Below are positions 56,496 through 64,000 of a stretch of 64,000 nt of DNA, one piece after another. Numbering within the stretch: the first letter of the stretch is position 1; every line of letters starts with the position of its first letter. The stretch covers positions 1 to 64,000 of the forward strand of contig NZ_LGYH01000005.1 of the NCBI RefSeq assembly GCF_001308015.1, in the 5' to 3' direction. The DNA is from Neisseria sp. 83E34. GTDB lineage: Bacteria; Pseudomonadota; Gammaproteobacteria; Burkholderiales; Neisseriaceae. The notes beneath the pieces are model-generated. The model saw only the letters and a list, made by a program, of their open reading frames with translations, searched no databases and was not told the DNA's origin. The position numbers were made by a program, and so were the translations under genes.

Positions 56496-57686
56496 ATGGA
56501 AACAAAAAAACTCTCTGCCGCCGCTGCCGGCTTAATCTGGTTCGGCGCGGCTGTGTCGGTGGTGGAAATCATCACCGGCACGCTCTTCGCCCCACTGGGC
56601 TGGGAAAAAGGGCTGACAGCCATTATTCTCGGCCACATCATCGGCTGCGCGCTCTTTTATTTCGCCGGCTTGATTGGTGCCCAAACCGGCCGCAGCGCCA
56701 TGCAGACGGTGCAGCTTTCTTTCGGCGAACGCGGCTCCGTGCTTTTCTCCGGCGCCAACGTATTGCAGCTGATCGGCTGGACATCCATCATGATTTTCAC
56801 CGGCGCGCAGATTGCCGCCGCACTCACCCAGCATTTATGGGACGGTGTTTCCCAATTGACGTGGAGCCTGATTATCGGGGGCTTGATTGTGTTGTGGCTG
56901 CTGAGCGGCGTGCGGCATTTCAACCGCGTGCAAGTGATTGTGTTGGGCGCACTGTTTCTGATTACGCTTTGGCTGAGCACCAAAGTATTCGGCGGCAGCG
57001 CAGCGGTTCAAACCGACGCACAAGCCATGGGCTTCGGCTTGGCGGTTGAGCTGGCAGCCATTATGCCGCTTTCATGGCTGCCGCTGGTTTCCGATTACAC
57101 GCGCAATGCCCAATCACCGAAAAAAGTAACCGTTGCCGCCGCTTCGGCCTATTTTGTAACCAGCTCGTGGATGTATACGCTCGGCTTGGCCGCCGCGCTC
57201 TTTACCGGACAATCCGACATCGCCCAAATCCTGCTTTATTCAGGGCTGGGCATTGCGGGCATTCTGATTGTAGTGCTCTCTACCGTAACCACCACTTTTC
57301 TCGATGCCTATTCCGCAGGCGTCAGCTACTATGCCATCAGCCAGCGTTTCAGTGAAAACGCCGTAGCCATTACCGTTACTGTGATCGGCACCGTACTCGC
57401 CGCCACACTGCCGGTTAACCGCTTCGAGCACTTTCTGCTCTTTATCGGCTCCGTGTTCGCACCTATGATTGCCGTGCAGATGGCCGATTATTTCGTGCTC
57501 AAACGCCGCGCCGCCGCTGCAATCGACTGGATCAGCCTTGCTCTGTGGCTGGCCGGTTTCTTCCTCTACCGCATTCTGATTGAATGGCAAACCCCGCTGG
57601 GCAGCACCCTGCCCGTGATGCTGGCCACGTTCGCGCTCACATTGTTGGTGCGCAAGGCTTTACCGGGGAAAATACAAGGTGCTTGA
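56496..57686 (+). CDS. cytX: CytX-like hydroxymethylpyrimidine/cytosine permease
   Basis: A 396-aa integral membrane protein of the NCS1 family with about twelve hydrophobic segments. WFGAAVSVVEIITGTLFAPLGW, PLSWLPLVSDYTRNAQSPKK and VNRFEHFLLFIGSVFAPM are typical of CytX, the putative hydroxymethylpyrimidine transporter used in thiamine salvage. I see no thiamine pyrophosphate riboswitch upstream and no thi gene nearby, so a cytosine substrate remains possible. Confidence 0.85.
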   Translation: METKKLSAAAAGLIWFGAAVSVVEIITGTLFAPLGWEKGLTAIILGHIIGCALFYFAGLIGAQTGRSAMQTVQLSFGERGSVLFSGANVLQLIGWTSIMIFTGAQIAAALTQHLWDGVSQLTWSLIIGGLIVLWLLSGVRHFNRVQVIVLGALFLITLWLSTKVFGGSAAVQTDAQAMGFGLAVELAAIMPLSWLPLVSDYTRNAQSPKKVTVAAASAYFVTSSWMYTLGLAAALFTGQSDIAQILLYSGLGIAGILIVVLSTVTTTFLDAYSAGVSYYAISQRFSENAVAITVTVIGTVLAATLPVNRFEHFLLFIGSVFAPMIAVQMADYFVLKRRAAAAIDWISLALWLAGFFLYRILIEWQTPLGSTLPVMLATFALTLLVRKALPGKIQGA

Positions 57687-57704
57687 ATAAACGGATAAAG
57701 CAAA

Positions 57705-57736
57705 ATGCCTGTCTGAAAAAGGTTTCAGACAGGCAT
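57705..57736 (+). terminator. DUS-pair terminator after cytX
   Basis: An ATGCCTGTCTGAAA inverted pair lies 18 bp after the stop. Confidence 0.75.
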
Positions 57737-57766
57737 TTCTATCATTTTATCTGATTGCTTTCATAC

Positions 57767-58085
57767 GGCGGGCAATAATGCCCGCCCTACATTGTTCAGC
57801 TTTTGTTGTTTCACAGTATAACTGATCAACCCTCAGCCTGATTGAAACCTCAGCCACTCCCGCTTCACCCGCTGGCGCCGCCGAACGGAACGGGATTTTC
57901 GGAGAAACAAGGCCGGTCCCGGAGCGTAGCGACTACCGGCCGCCCCGAAAAGTACGCGCAGAGAGGGTAGTTTGCGAAGCAAACCGGCAACCGCGGTCGC
58001 CTTCCTTTGCCTACTTTCTTTGGCGAGACAAAGAAAGTAGGTGGCCGCGCGGCCATGAAGCGCAACCTAGGTCGAGCGGAAATCG
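57767..58085. repeat. GC-rich palindrome module without a credible gene
   Basis: GGCGGGCA-ATAA-TGCCCGCC (57767-57786) starts a stretch unlike its surroundings. It ends with a perfect 13-bp hairpin CCTACTTTCTTTG / CAAAGAAAGTAGG (58010-58041). A minus-strand frame across it (57865-58065) encodes a basic Pro-rich 66-mer of the sort often predicted over such repeats. I regard it as a repeated non-coding module. The rest of 57687-58255 holds only DUS pairs. Confidence 0.55.
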
Positions 58086-58163
58086 GTGGGATTTAAGTAA
58101 ACGCAACCGCGCCCATTCTTAAGTTATACAATAAAATACTCTATATAAACTGATCCCAAGCCA

Positions 58164-58223
58164 ATGCCTGTCTGAAACGGGCAACGCCAATTTCTGCGAA
58201 ACCAAACCCTTTCAGACAGGCAT
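58164..58223. terminator. DUS pair with TTTCTGCGAA filler, after ccoI
   Basis: An ATGCCTGTCTGAAA pair separated by 33 bases that include CAATTTCTGCGAAACC, about 33 bp from the ccoI stop. The same filler type occurs at 49500-49562. Confidence 0.5.
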
Positions 58224-58255
58224 TGGCCTGATTTAACCCGCTATCCGAATCCAGC

Positions 58256-60685
58256 TTATTGCTTACCCAGCCTCAGCGCGTTCATCAACACCAATAAAGA
58301 GCTGCTGCTCATACCCAGCGCCGCAACCCACGGCGTTACATAGCCGGCGGCGGCAAGCGGTACGGCGATGATGTTATACAGGCTTGCCCAAATCAGGTTT
58401 TGCCGGATATTGGCCTGCGTGCGTGCAGCCTGTTCCAGCATTTCGGGCAACACGGCCATGTCTTCGTTTAAGAGCACCACATCGGCGCCGTCCCGCGCCA
58501 CATCGGCGCCGCCTGCAACAGCCACAGACACATCCGCCGCCGCCAGCACAGGCGCGTCGTTGATGCCGTCGCCCACCATCAGCACTTTTTTTCCCTGCCG
58601 CTGCAAGTTTTCCACATAGGCCAGCTTGTCTTCCGGCGCGGCTTCGGCGCAGGCGGATTCGATGCCCAACTGCTTGGCCAGCGCGTTCACGGCATTTCGG
58701 CGGTCGCCGCTCAAAATATGCGGCGTTAACCCGCGATTTTTGAGCGCGGCCAGCATTTCCGGCACACCCGCTTTCACTTGGTCTTTCAGAAAAAACAATG
58801 CGGCAAAACCCTGCTGGTTGCCCAAAGCAATCACGCTGCCGTCGTGTCCGGTATCGCAGCATTGCGGCGGAATGTCGCCGGCAATTTCAGCCACAAATTC
58901 CGGCCTGCCGATGGCCCAAATTTGCTGTTTGCCGCTGATGGTCAACATGGCGCTCACGCCGTGCCCCACGCGGTTGACCCGCTGTTCTACTGCTATATCC
59001 GCCGCTTTTTCCACAGGCAATGCCATAATGGCGTGCGCAATCGGGTGTTCGGACTGGCTTTCCAATGCCTGCGCGGCCTGAACGGCATATTCTCCGCCCA
59101 GCAGCAGAGTTTGGGTTACCCACAATTTGCCTTCGGTGAGCGTGCCCGTTTTGTCGAATACCACATCGGTAGCCGCCGCCAATGCCTCCAAAGCATGCCC
59201 CCGTGCAATCAGCACGCCTTTGCCGGCCAGTTTGCCGGTGGAGACGGCCAGCGCAGTCGGCGTGGCCAGCGAAAGCGCGCACGGGCAGGTAATCACCAGC
59301 AGCGACACGGTTATCCACAAAGCCTGATAAGCATCGGTGAAATACCACCAACCCGCAAACACGGGCGCGGCCAGCGACAACATGCCGGACACAAAGCCCG
59401 AGGCATACTTGTCGGCCGCCTCGGCCAAACGCGGCTTCTGCGACAGCGCACGGTCGAGCAGCTTCACAATATGCGCCAAACGGGTTTGCCCGCCCACCTC
59501 GTCGGCGCGCACAACCAACGGGCTGGCGGTATTGAGCGTGCCCGCCGTAACCTTATCTCCGGCGCGCTTGGCAACCGGCAGGCTTTCACCTGTGAGCATG
59601 GCTTCGTCGGCTTCGCTTTCGCCCGACAACACCGTGCCGTCCACCGGCACCACTTCACCCGCACGCACCAGCAACACATCGCCCGAGCGCAGTTGCGCCA
59701 CTGCCGCTTCCTGCACTTTTTCATCCGGATAATCCGGCAACTTGTGGCAAAACGCCGGCACCAATTTAACCAGCCGCTCGGCTGCGTCGCCCGCTTTGCG
59801 TCGCGCCGCCTGCTCCATAAAACGCCCCAGCAACAGCAAAAAGGCAAACATGGCAATGCCTTCGAAATACATGCCCTGGCCGGCATTAGAAAGCAGCGCA
59901 TACACGCCCGCCACAAACGCCAGCAATATGGCCAGCGCAACCGGCGTATCCATGCCCGCGCGGCGGTTTTTCACATCACGCAGCGCGCCTTGATAAAACG
60001 GCACGGCGGAATACAGCATCACCGGCAACACCATCAGAAACGCGCCCCAATGCAAAATCTCCAAATATTGCGGCTCGATATCGTCGTAAAGATAAGTAGG
60101 CACGGCAAACATCATGGTCTGCATCATACACAAGCCTGCCACCGCCAACCGCGCCAGCGATTTTTTGCGCTCGGCCACCGCCGCTTCTTCCACTTTCTGC
60201 GCATCATAAGGCGCTGCGCTATAACCCGAATTCTGAATGCGCAAAAGAATATCCGAAAGCTTTACGCGGCTGTCGTCCCACTTCACACGCACGCGGCGGG
60301 TGCTGTAATTCAGCTCCACCGACACCACACCCTGCAGCCGTAAGAGCTGCTGTTCAATCAGCCACACGCAGGCCGCACAAGTGATGCCGCTCAACATCAA
60401 CACCGCTTCGCGTCCGTTTTCCGAATCCGCCTCCACAAAATCCGCCTGCACTTCAGGCAAATCATAAAGCTTTAACTGCTCGAGCAATTCCGGCGGCGGC
60501 AAACCCGCTTTCTGCGCATCGGCCGTGCGCTGTTTGTAATAATTGCCCAAACCCGCATCAATAATGCTCTGCGCCACCGCCTGACACCCTGCGCAGCAAG
60601 CAGGTTCGGTGCGGTTTTCATAACGGATGGGCAAATCGACATCTTCGGGAACGGGCAGGCCGCAATGGAAACAGGATTGGGACAT
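58256..60685 (-). CDS. ccoI: Copper P1B-type ATPase of cbb3 oxidase assembly (CcoI/FixI)
   Basis: An 809-aa ATPase. Its N-terminal Cys-rich domain ([15 protein letters not shown] then [12 protein letters not shown]) separates CcoI/FixI from CopA. An HMA domain ([16 protein letters not shown]), the membrane site [24 protein letters not shown] and [17 protein letters not shown] follow. CcoI exports Cu(I) for loading cytochrome cbb3 oxidase rather than detoxification. No cco genes are adjacent in this window. Confidence 0.92.
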   Translation of the reverse strand: MSQSCFHCGLPVPEDVDLPIRYENRTEPACCAGCQAVAQSIIDAGLGNYYKQRTADAQKAGLPPPELLEQLKLYDLPEVQADFVEADSENGREAVLMLSGITCAACVWLIEQQLLRLQGVVSVELNYSTRRVRVKWDDSRVKLSDILLRIQNSGYSAAPYDAQKVEEAAVAERKKSLARLAVAGLCMMQTMMFAVPTYLYDDIEPQYLEILHWGAFLMVLPVMLYSAVPFYQGALRDVKNRRAGMDTPVALAILLAFVAGVYALLSNAGQGMYFEGIAMFAFLLLLGRFMEQAARRKAGDAAERLVKLVPAFCHKLPDYPDEKVQEAAVAQLRSGDVLLVRAGEVVPVDGTVLSGESEADEAMLTGESLPVAKRAGDKVTAGTLNTASPLVVRADEVGGQTRLAHIVKLLDRALSQKPRLAEAADKYASGFVSGMLSLAAPVFAGWWYFTDAYQALWITVSLLVITCPCALSLATPTALAVSTGKLAGKGVLIARGHALEALAAATDVVFDKTGTLTEGKLWVTQTLLLGGEYAVQAAQALESQSEHPIAHAIMALPVEKAADIAVEQRVNRVGHGVSAMLTISGKQQIWAIGRPEFVAEIAGDIPPQCCDTGHDGSVIALGNQQGFAALFFLKDQVKAGVPEMLAALKNRGLTPHILSGDRRNAVNALAKQLGIESACAEAAPEDKLAYVENLQRQGKKVLMVGDGINDAPVLAAADVSVAVAGGADVARDGADVVLLNEDMAVLPEMLEQAARTQANIRQNLIWASLYNIIAVPLAAAGYVTPWVAALGMSSSSLLVLMNALRLGKQ

Positions 60686-60851
60686 AACAGGCTTTGAATT
60701 GAATAGAGAGTGAGAGGATTTTCAGACAGGCATCATTATAGAATCAATGCACCGCCAAACCAATGCCTGTCTGAATATAGCGGGCATAATTGCCTGTTCC
60801 GCATCGGATTCTGTTAAAGTATGCCTTTTTCATCACTTTCTGACAGCAGTT

Positions 60852-61391
60852 ATGACCCCGCAAACAATTTTGAATTTTTGGTTTTCAGATGCCTCGAAGC
60901 CTTTCTGGTTTGAAAAAAGCGATACCTTCGACCAAAGCATCCGCACTGAATTTGCAGATATTTGGCAACAGGCCGCACAGAGCGAGCTTGATGCGTGGCG
61001 CGGCACGCTTGAAGGACGTCTGGCCGAAATTATTGTTCTCGACCAATTCTCGCGTAATCTTTTCCGCAACAGCCCGCAAGCTTTCGCCCAAGACAATATG
61101 GCCGTTGCCCTTGCCCAAGAGGCTTTGCGCCAAAGCGGCTTTGAACACATGCCCGAAATACAGCGCAAATTTATGCTGATGCCGTTGATGCACAGCGAAA
61201 GCCGCGCCATTCACGAGCAGGCGCTGCCGTTGTTTCAACGCTACACCGACTCCGTAACCGTTGACTTTGAAATCCGACACAAAGCCATTATTGACCGCTT
61301 CGGCCGCTACCCGCACCGCAACGCCGTGTTCGGCAGGGTATCCACACCGGAAGAAACCGAATTTCTAAAGCAGCCCGGCTCTGCGTTTTAG
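60852..61391 (+). CDS. DUF924 family protein
   Basis: A 179-aa soluble helical protein. ILNFWFSDASKPFWFEKSDTFD, IIVLDQFSRNLFRNSPQAFAQD and FMLMPLMHSESRAIHEQ are the hallmarks of DUF924. The ATG at 60852 fits the family N-terminus. Function is unknown; the fold is tetratricopeptide-like. Confidence 0.88.
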   Translation: MTPQTILNFWFSDASKPFWFEKSDTFDQSIRTEFADIWQQAAQSELDAWRGTLEGRLAEIIVLDQFSRNLFRNSPQAFAQDNMAVALAQEALRQSGFEHMPEIQRKFMLMPLMHSESRAIHEQALPLFQRYTDSVTVDFEIRHKAIIDRFGRYPHRNAVFGRVSTPEETEFLKQPGSAF

Positions 61392-61397
61392 AAATGT

Positions 61398-61434
61398 TTC
61401 AGACAGGCATCTGTGCTATACGGTGCCTGTCTGA
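61398..61434. repeat. Outward-facing uptake sequence pair
   Basis: TTCAGACAGGCA and TGCCTGTCTGAA lie seven bases after the DUF924 stop, separated by 13 bases. This and the next pair fill the 61392-61604 gap, where I see no gene. Confidence 0.55.
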
Positions 61435-61534
61435 AAAATACGCAAAAATAATCCGCAGCTGCCTTCCGGCTTAACCGAACATTCTAAGCTTACCGTCGCA
61501 ATTAAACATGCTTTTATGCAACGGATAAAACCAA

Positions 61535-61567
61535 ATGCCTGTCTGAAACCATTTTTCAGACAGGCAT
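61535..61567. terminator. DUS-pair terminator of the que operon
   Basis: The ATGCCTGTCTGAAA pair is extended by CCAA/TTGG and followed by TTTTT, 38 bp past the queE stop. Confidence 0.75.
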
Positions 61568-61604
61568 TTGGTTTTTATTCACACTATTTATCTTTCCCAA
61601 CTTT

Positions 61605-62237
61605 TTACTCAATCCCCGCCCACTTATGCGTTTGAACGCTCAATTGCCAATGCACGGGGGCGTTGGGGCGGCTGTTGAGCTCGCCGAGTTGGCGGATGGT
61701 GTCGTAAATATTCATCACGCCGTTTTTTTCGCAAGGCGAGAGGTAGTAATGCTTGGCGCGGATTTTGTGCTCCATACGCTCGCAAAACGCGGTAACGTCG
61801 CCGTCGGCCACAATGCGCACTTCATCGGCGCTTTCAATGCACTGCTTTTCATATTTTTCGGCATAGCAGGCTTTGGGGCTGGTGGCCACGTAGTCAATCT
61901 GCGGCGGCGCGGGGTTGAGGCCGTTGGTTTCGATGCAGAGTCGGTAGCCTTCGGCTTTGAGCGAATCAAGCAAGGCAGCCAGATTGGGCTGTATCGTCGG
62001 TTCGCCGCCTGTGATGATGATGTTGCGGGCGGTATAGCTTTTCAGACAGGCATGGATTTCGCTCAGTGTCATGGGTTTGAAGGTCAGGTAATCGGTGTCG
62101 CACCACGGGCAGGCGAGGTTGCATTTGCCCAGGCGGATGAATACGGCGGGCATGCCGGTGTTATAGCCTTCTCCTTGCAAGCTCTCAAAGATTTCGACGA
62201 TGCGGTATTGGGGGTTGTCTGTATGATTTTTAGTCAT
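61605..62237 (-). CDS. queE: 7-carboxy-7-deazaguanine synthase
   Basis: A 210-aa radical-SAM enzyme that converts carboxytetrahydropterin to CDG in queuosine synthesis. The cluster motif is GKCNLACPWCDTDY (CxxxCxxC) and TGGEPTIQPNL follows. It starts four bases after the queD stop and ends the queC-DUF1543-queD-queE operon. Confidence 0.95.
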   Translation of the reverse strand: MTKNHTDNPQYRIVEIFESLQGEGYNTGMPAVFIRLGKCNLACPWCDTDYLTFKPMTLSEIHACLKSYTARNIIITGGEPTIQPNLAALLDSLKAEGYRLCIETNGLNPAPPQIDYVATSPKACYAEKYEKQCIESADEVRIVADGDVTAFCERMEHKIRAKHYYLSPCEKNGVMNIYDTIRQLGELNSRPNAPVHWQLSVQTHKWAGIE

Positions 62238-62241
62238 TTTT

Positions 62242-62664
62242 CTACACTCCGTCGCACTCGGCGCAAGAAGTCGGTGTTTCCCACAAGCGGATTAAGCTCA
62301 CGGGCAGGCCTGCGTTTTTCAGACAGGCATACATGTAAGCCGCCATATTTTCTGCCGTGGTGCGGAAATCAAGCCGCAGGGTTTTCATGTTCCAGCTTTC
62401 GAGCAGGGCGGCGATTTGGCTTTCGCGCGGGTTGTTGCCGTTGTAGATGAAGGCGTGGTCGAACGGTTCGATGATGGTGCGTTTGACGATGGTTTTGAGG
62501 TCGGAAAAGTCCATGACCATGCCGTCTTTCGCGCCGCCTTGGATGAGGCCGTCTGAAACCGTGACTTCGAGTTTGTAGGTGTGGCCGTGCAGGTTTTGGC
62601 ATTTGCCGTCGTGGCCGTCGAGCATGTGTGATGAATCGAATGTGAAGATTTTGGTGATTTTCAT
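62242..62664 (-). CDS. queD: 6-carboxytetrahydropterin synthase
   Basis: A 140-aa zinc enzyme making 6-carboxytetrahydropterin from dihydroneopterin triphosphate. FDSSHMLDGHDGKCQNLHGHTYKLEV carries the zinc histidines and catalytic Cys. The ATG at 62664 is the family start; an upstream in-frame extension passes through the AG-DUS hairpin and is not coding. Confidence 0.95.
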   Translation of the reverse strand: MKITKIFTFDSSHMLDGHDGKCQNLHGHTYKLEVTVSDGLIQGGAKDGMVMDFSDLKTIVKRTIIEPFDHAFIYNGNNPRESQIAALLESWNMKTLRLDFRTTAENMAAYMYACLKNAGLPVSLIRLWETPTSCAECDGV

Positions 62665-62678
62665 GGTTTGTATGGGTG

Positions 62679-62703
62679 AGGCCGTCTGAATTTCAGACGG
62701 CCT
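62679..62703. terminator. AG-DUS inverted pair within the que operon
   Basis: AGGCCGTCTGAA and its reverse complement are separated by one T, followed by TTTTG. It lies between DUF1543 and queD and may attenuate readthrough. It uses the AG-DUS dialect, not the TG-wadDUS of the core genome. Confidence 0.6.
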
Positions 62704-62722
62704 TTTGTCTGTTTTAATATTC

Positions 62723-63223
62723 TTAGATCGGCATATAGCCTTGAAAGCCGATTTCGTCGGGCTTGCCGTCGGGATTGGGCTCAAGGTGGATATGCAGGCC
62801 GCCGATTTCGTTTAATTCGAGCAGGTTGTCGATATCTTTCAGGTTGTCTTTGTGTTGCAGCGTATGGTCGGGCAGCAGGCTTTGCAAGGCTTTTTGTTTG
62901 GCCTCGGACGGGTTTGCCGCTACAAAGAGGCCGAAGGCATGGGTTTCTGCCAGCGTTTCGGCGGTGTAGCCGCCCACATTGACGAAATACAGGCGTTCTT
63001 TGCTTTCAGACGGCCTGTCTGAAAGGCGGATGTCGTAGCCGTCGGCACAACTGACGGTTTGCCAGCCGTCGATATGGATTTTGTCGGCATCGCCGAACCA
63101 AGCGGCTTTCAGTTCGGGAATGGCTTCGCGGTAATCGCTGCATACGGCAAACTGTATGTCGTGTACTTCGATATTGGAACGGCCTGCGTTGCCGCCGAGG
63201 TAAAACATATACAGTTGTTTCAT
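62723..63223 (-). CDS. DUF1543 protein
   Basis: A 166-aa soluble protein starting MKQLYMFYLGGNAGRSNIEVHDIQF, matching DUF1543, with a second related half after YFVNVGGYTAETLAETH. Function unknown. It lies inside the que operon between queC and queD, 30 bp after queC. It also carries an AG-DUS fused to a wad-type copy near 63008. Confidence 0.85.
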   Translation of the reverse strand: MKQLYMFYLGGNAGRSNIEVHDIQFAVCSDYREAIPELKAAWFGDADKIHIDGWQTVSCADGYDIRLSDRPSESKERLYFVNVGGYTAETLAETHAFGLFVAANPSEAKQKALQSLLPDHTLQHKDNLKDIDNLLELNEIGGLHIHLEPNPDGKPDEIGFQGYMPI

Positions 63224-63253
63224 GGTTGCTCCTTTGTGTTTTTATGGTTTGGT

Positions 63254-63919
63254 TTATGTTGCGGAAAGCCGTTTGGCGGCAAGATATTCGGCCAGCCCGC
63301 GTTCGCGCAGCACGCAGCTCGGGCATTCTCCGCAGCCGCCCGTTACGCCGTGGTAGCAGGTGTGGGTGTGTTCGCGGATGTAGTCGAGGCAGCCCAGCCG
63401 GTCGGCCAGCGCCCACGTTTCGGCTTTGGTGAGATACATCAGCGGTGTGTGGATTTGGAAGGCGTAGTCCATGGCCAGATTGAGGGTCACGTTCATGGAT
63501 TTGACGAATACGTCACGGCAGTCGGGGTAGCCGGAAAAGTCGGTTTCGCACACGCCTACGATGATGTGTTTGATGTTTTGGCTTTTGGCGTAAATGGCTG
63601 CGTATAGCAGAAAGAGGGCGTTGCGGCCGTCTACAAAAGTATTCGGCATGCCGTTGGTGCCTGTCTGAATTTCGGCCGTGTCGTCCATTAAGGCGTTGTG
63701 GGTGATTTGCTGCATCAGGCTTAAATCAAGCACGGTTTGTGCGATGCCCAAGTCTTCGGCAATCCGGCGGGCGCAATCCAGCTCGACGGCGTGGCGTTGG
63801 CCGTATTGGAACGTGATGGCCTGCACGTTGTCGCGGCCGTAGGTTTGAATGGCCTGAATCAGGCAGGTAGTAGAATCCTGGCCGCCTGAAAAGATGACCA
63901 GTGCTTTTTGGTTTTGCAT
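63254..63919 (-). CDS. queC: 7-cyano-7-deazaguanine synthase
   Basis: A 221-aa ATP-dependent enzyme that makes preQ0 from CDG and ammonia. The PP-loop [11 protein letters not shown] is near the N-terminus and the zinc cysteines are in [22 protein letters not shown]. It is the first gene of the operon and sits six bases after the ribosome-binding site of a preQ1-I riboswitch. Confidence 0.96.
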   Translation of the reverse strand: MQNQKALVIFSGGQDSTTCLIQAIQTYGRDNVQAITFQYGQRHAVELDCARRIAEDLGIAQTVLDLSLMQQITHNALMDDTAEIQTGTNGMPNTFVDGRNALFLLYAAIYAKSQNIKHIIVGVCETDFSGYPDCRDVFVKSMNVTLNLAMDYAFQIHTPLMYLTKAETWALADRLGCLDYIREHTHTCYHGVTGGCGECPSCVLRERGLAEYLAAKRLSAT

Positions 63920-63924
63920 GTGGG

Positions 63925-63962
63925 TTCCTAGTTTTGGTATCGCGGGAGGATTTCGAACCGCG
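63925..63962 (-). promoter_or_regulatory. preQ1-I riboswitch upstream of queC
   Basis: On the minus strand CGCG, GTTC, a 10-nt loop GAAATCCTCC and CGCG form the short P1 stem-loop. The A-rich ATACCAAAACTAGGA tail then forms the pseudoknot and includes the AGGA ribosome-binding site. This matches the layout of the queC preQ1-I aptamer of Bacillus subtilis and the ATCCTCC variant. PreQ1 should close the site and reduce translation of the operon. Confidence 0.85.
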
Positions 63963-63975
63963 CTGAAAACGGCGG

Positions 63976-63981
63976 ATTATA
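63976..63981 (-). promoter_or_regulatory. que operon -10 element
   Basis: On the minus strand TATAAT (63981..63976) is 14 bp before the riboswitch. The matching -35 would lie at the window edge. Confidence 0.55.
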
Positions 63982-64000
63982 GCCGAATTGCCGGAGGTTT

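Noticed and set aside
57865-58065. 66-aa minus-strand frame in the GC-rich module
   Set aside because: Basic Pro-rich product spanning hairpin sequence, with no convincing start site; more likely non-coding repeat.

Overview
The window is a chromosomal stretch of a Neisseria species. Its core genes and intergenic regions are studded with the 12-mer TGCCTGTCTGAA, which I recognise as the TG-wadDUS dialect of the neisserial DNA uptake sequence (reported for Neisseria wadsworthii-like species), mostly as head-to-head pairs that look like Rho-independent terminators. Gene content (rpmH-rnpA-yidD-yidC divergent from dnaA-dnaN, argA, pgm, hflX-psd, ccoI, queCDE) fits a betaproteobacterial Neisseriaceae chromosome near the dnaA locus.

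Layout. 1-12 kb: ribA with a GAF-domain gene, tRNA-Leu(UAG), a P-loop ATPase gene behind a perfect 19-bp inverted repeat, the dnaA/rpmH replication-translation cluster, dnaN, ychF, tyrS and a small acidic protein. 12.1-33.9 kb: a type I-C CRISPR-Cas locus on the minus strand with a 24-repeat array, cas2, cas1, cas4, cas7, cas8c, cas5 and cas3. The cas operon is opened at three places by foreign-looking genes in the same orientation. Between cas4 and cas1 lies an AT-rich pair (a small two-helix membrane protein and a 313-aa protein) sharing a 19-residue motif. Between cas7 and cas4 lies an RHH protein with an EVE/PUA-like C-terminus and its own promoter-operator. Between cas3 and cas5 lies a ten-kilobase cassette: SNF2 helicase, TIGR04141 protein, DNA N6-methyltransferase, a DUF1016 nuclease broken by a stop codon, and a type III Res-like helicase-nuclease. 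A pair of degenerate CRISPR repeats with a 25-nt pseudo-spacer sits directly in front of cas5 and may encode a crRNA-like regulator.

34-48 kb: copZ-copA copper export, a CNNM/CorC-type membrane protein, a PepSY protein, a NYN-domain nuclease, bioB, a lipoprotein, an RBBP9/YdeN-like protein that lacks its catalytic Ser, DUF1737, exonuclease III, a frameshifted chromate transporter gene, pyrE, a zinc-ribbon membrane protein, argA and yggX. 48-64 kb: an olsB-olsA-like acyltransferase pair (predicted ornithine lipid synthesis), an isochorismatase-family gene whose start codon reads ATA, pgm, trhP, a lipoprotein, hflX, psd, cytX, ccoI, a DUF924 gene, and the queC-DUF1543-queD-queE operon behind a preQ1-I riboswitch at the window edge.

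Themes. The I-C locus behaves like a nested defence island: adaptive immunity, a restriction-like cassette, and two small candidate defence or regulatory modules share one transcriptional direction. Many genes in the I-C locus and the que operon also carry the AGGCCGTCTGAA uptake sequence of other Neisseria, suggesting natural transformation between species with different dialects. A dispersed MITE-like element (TATAGTTAA end, CGTCATACTCGGG core) occurs in four states of preservation. Functional calls rest on motif recognition in the translated sequence; no database search was run.
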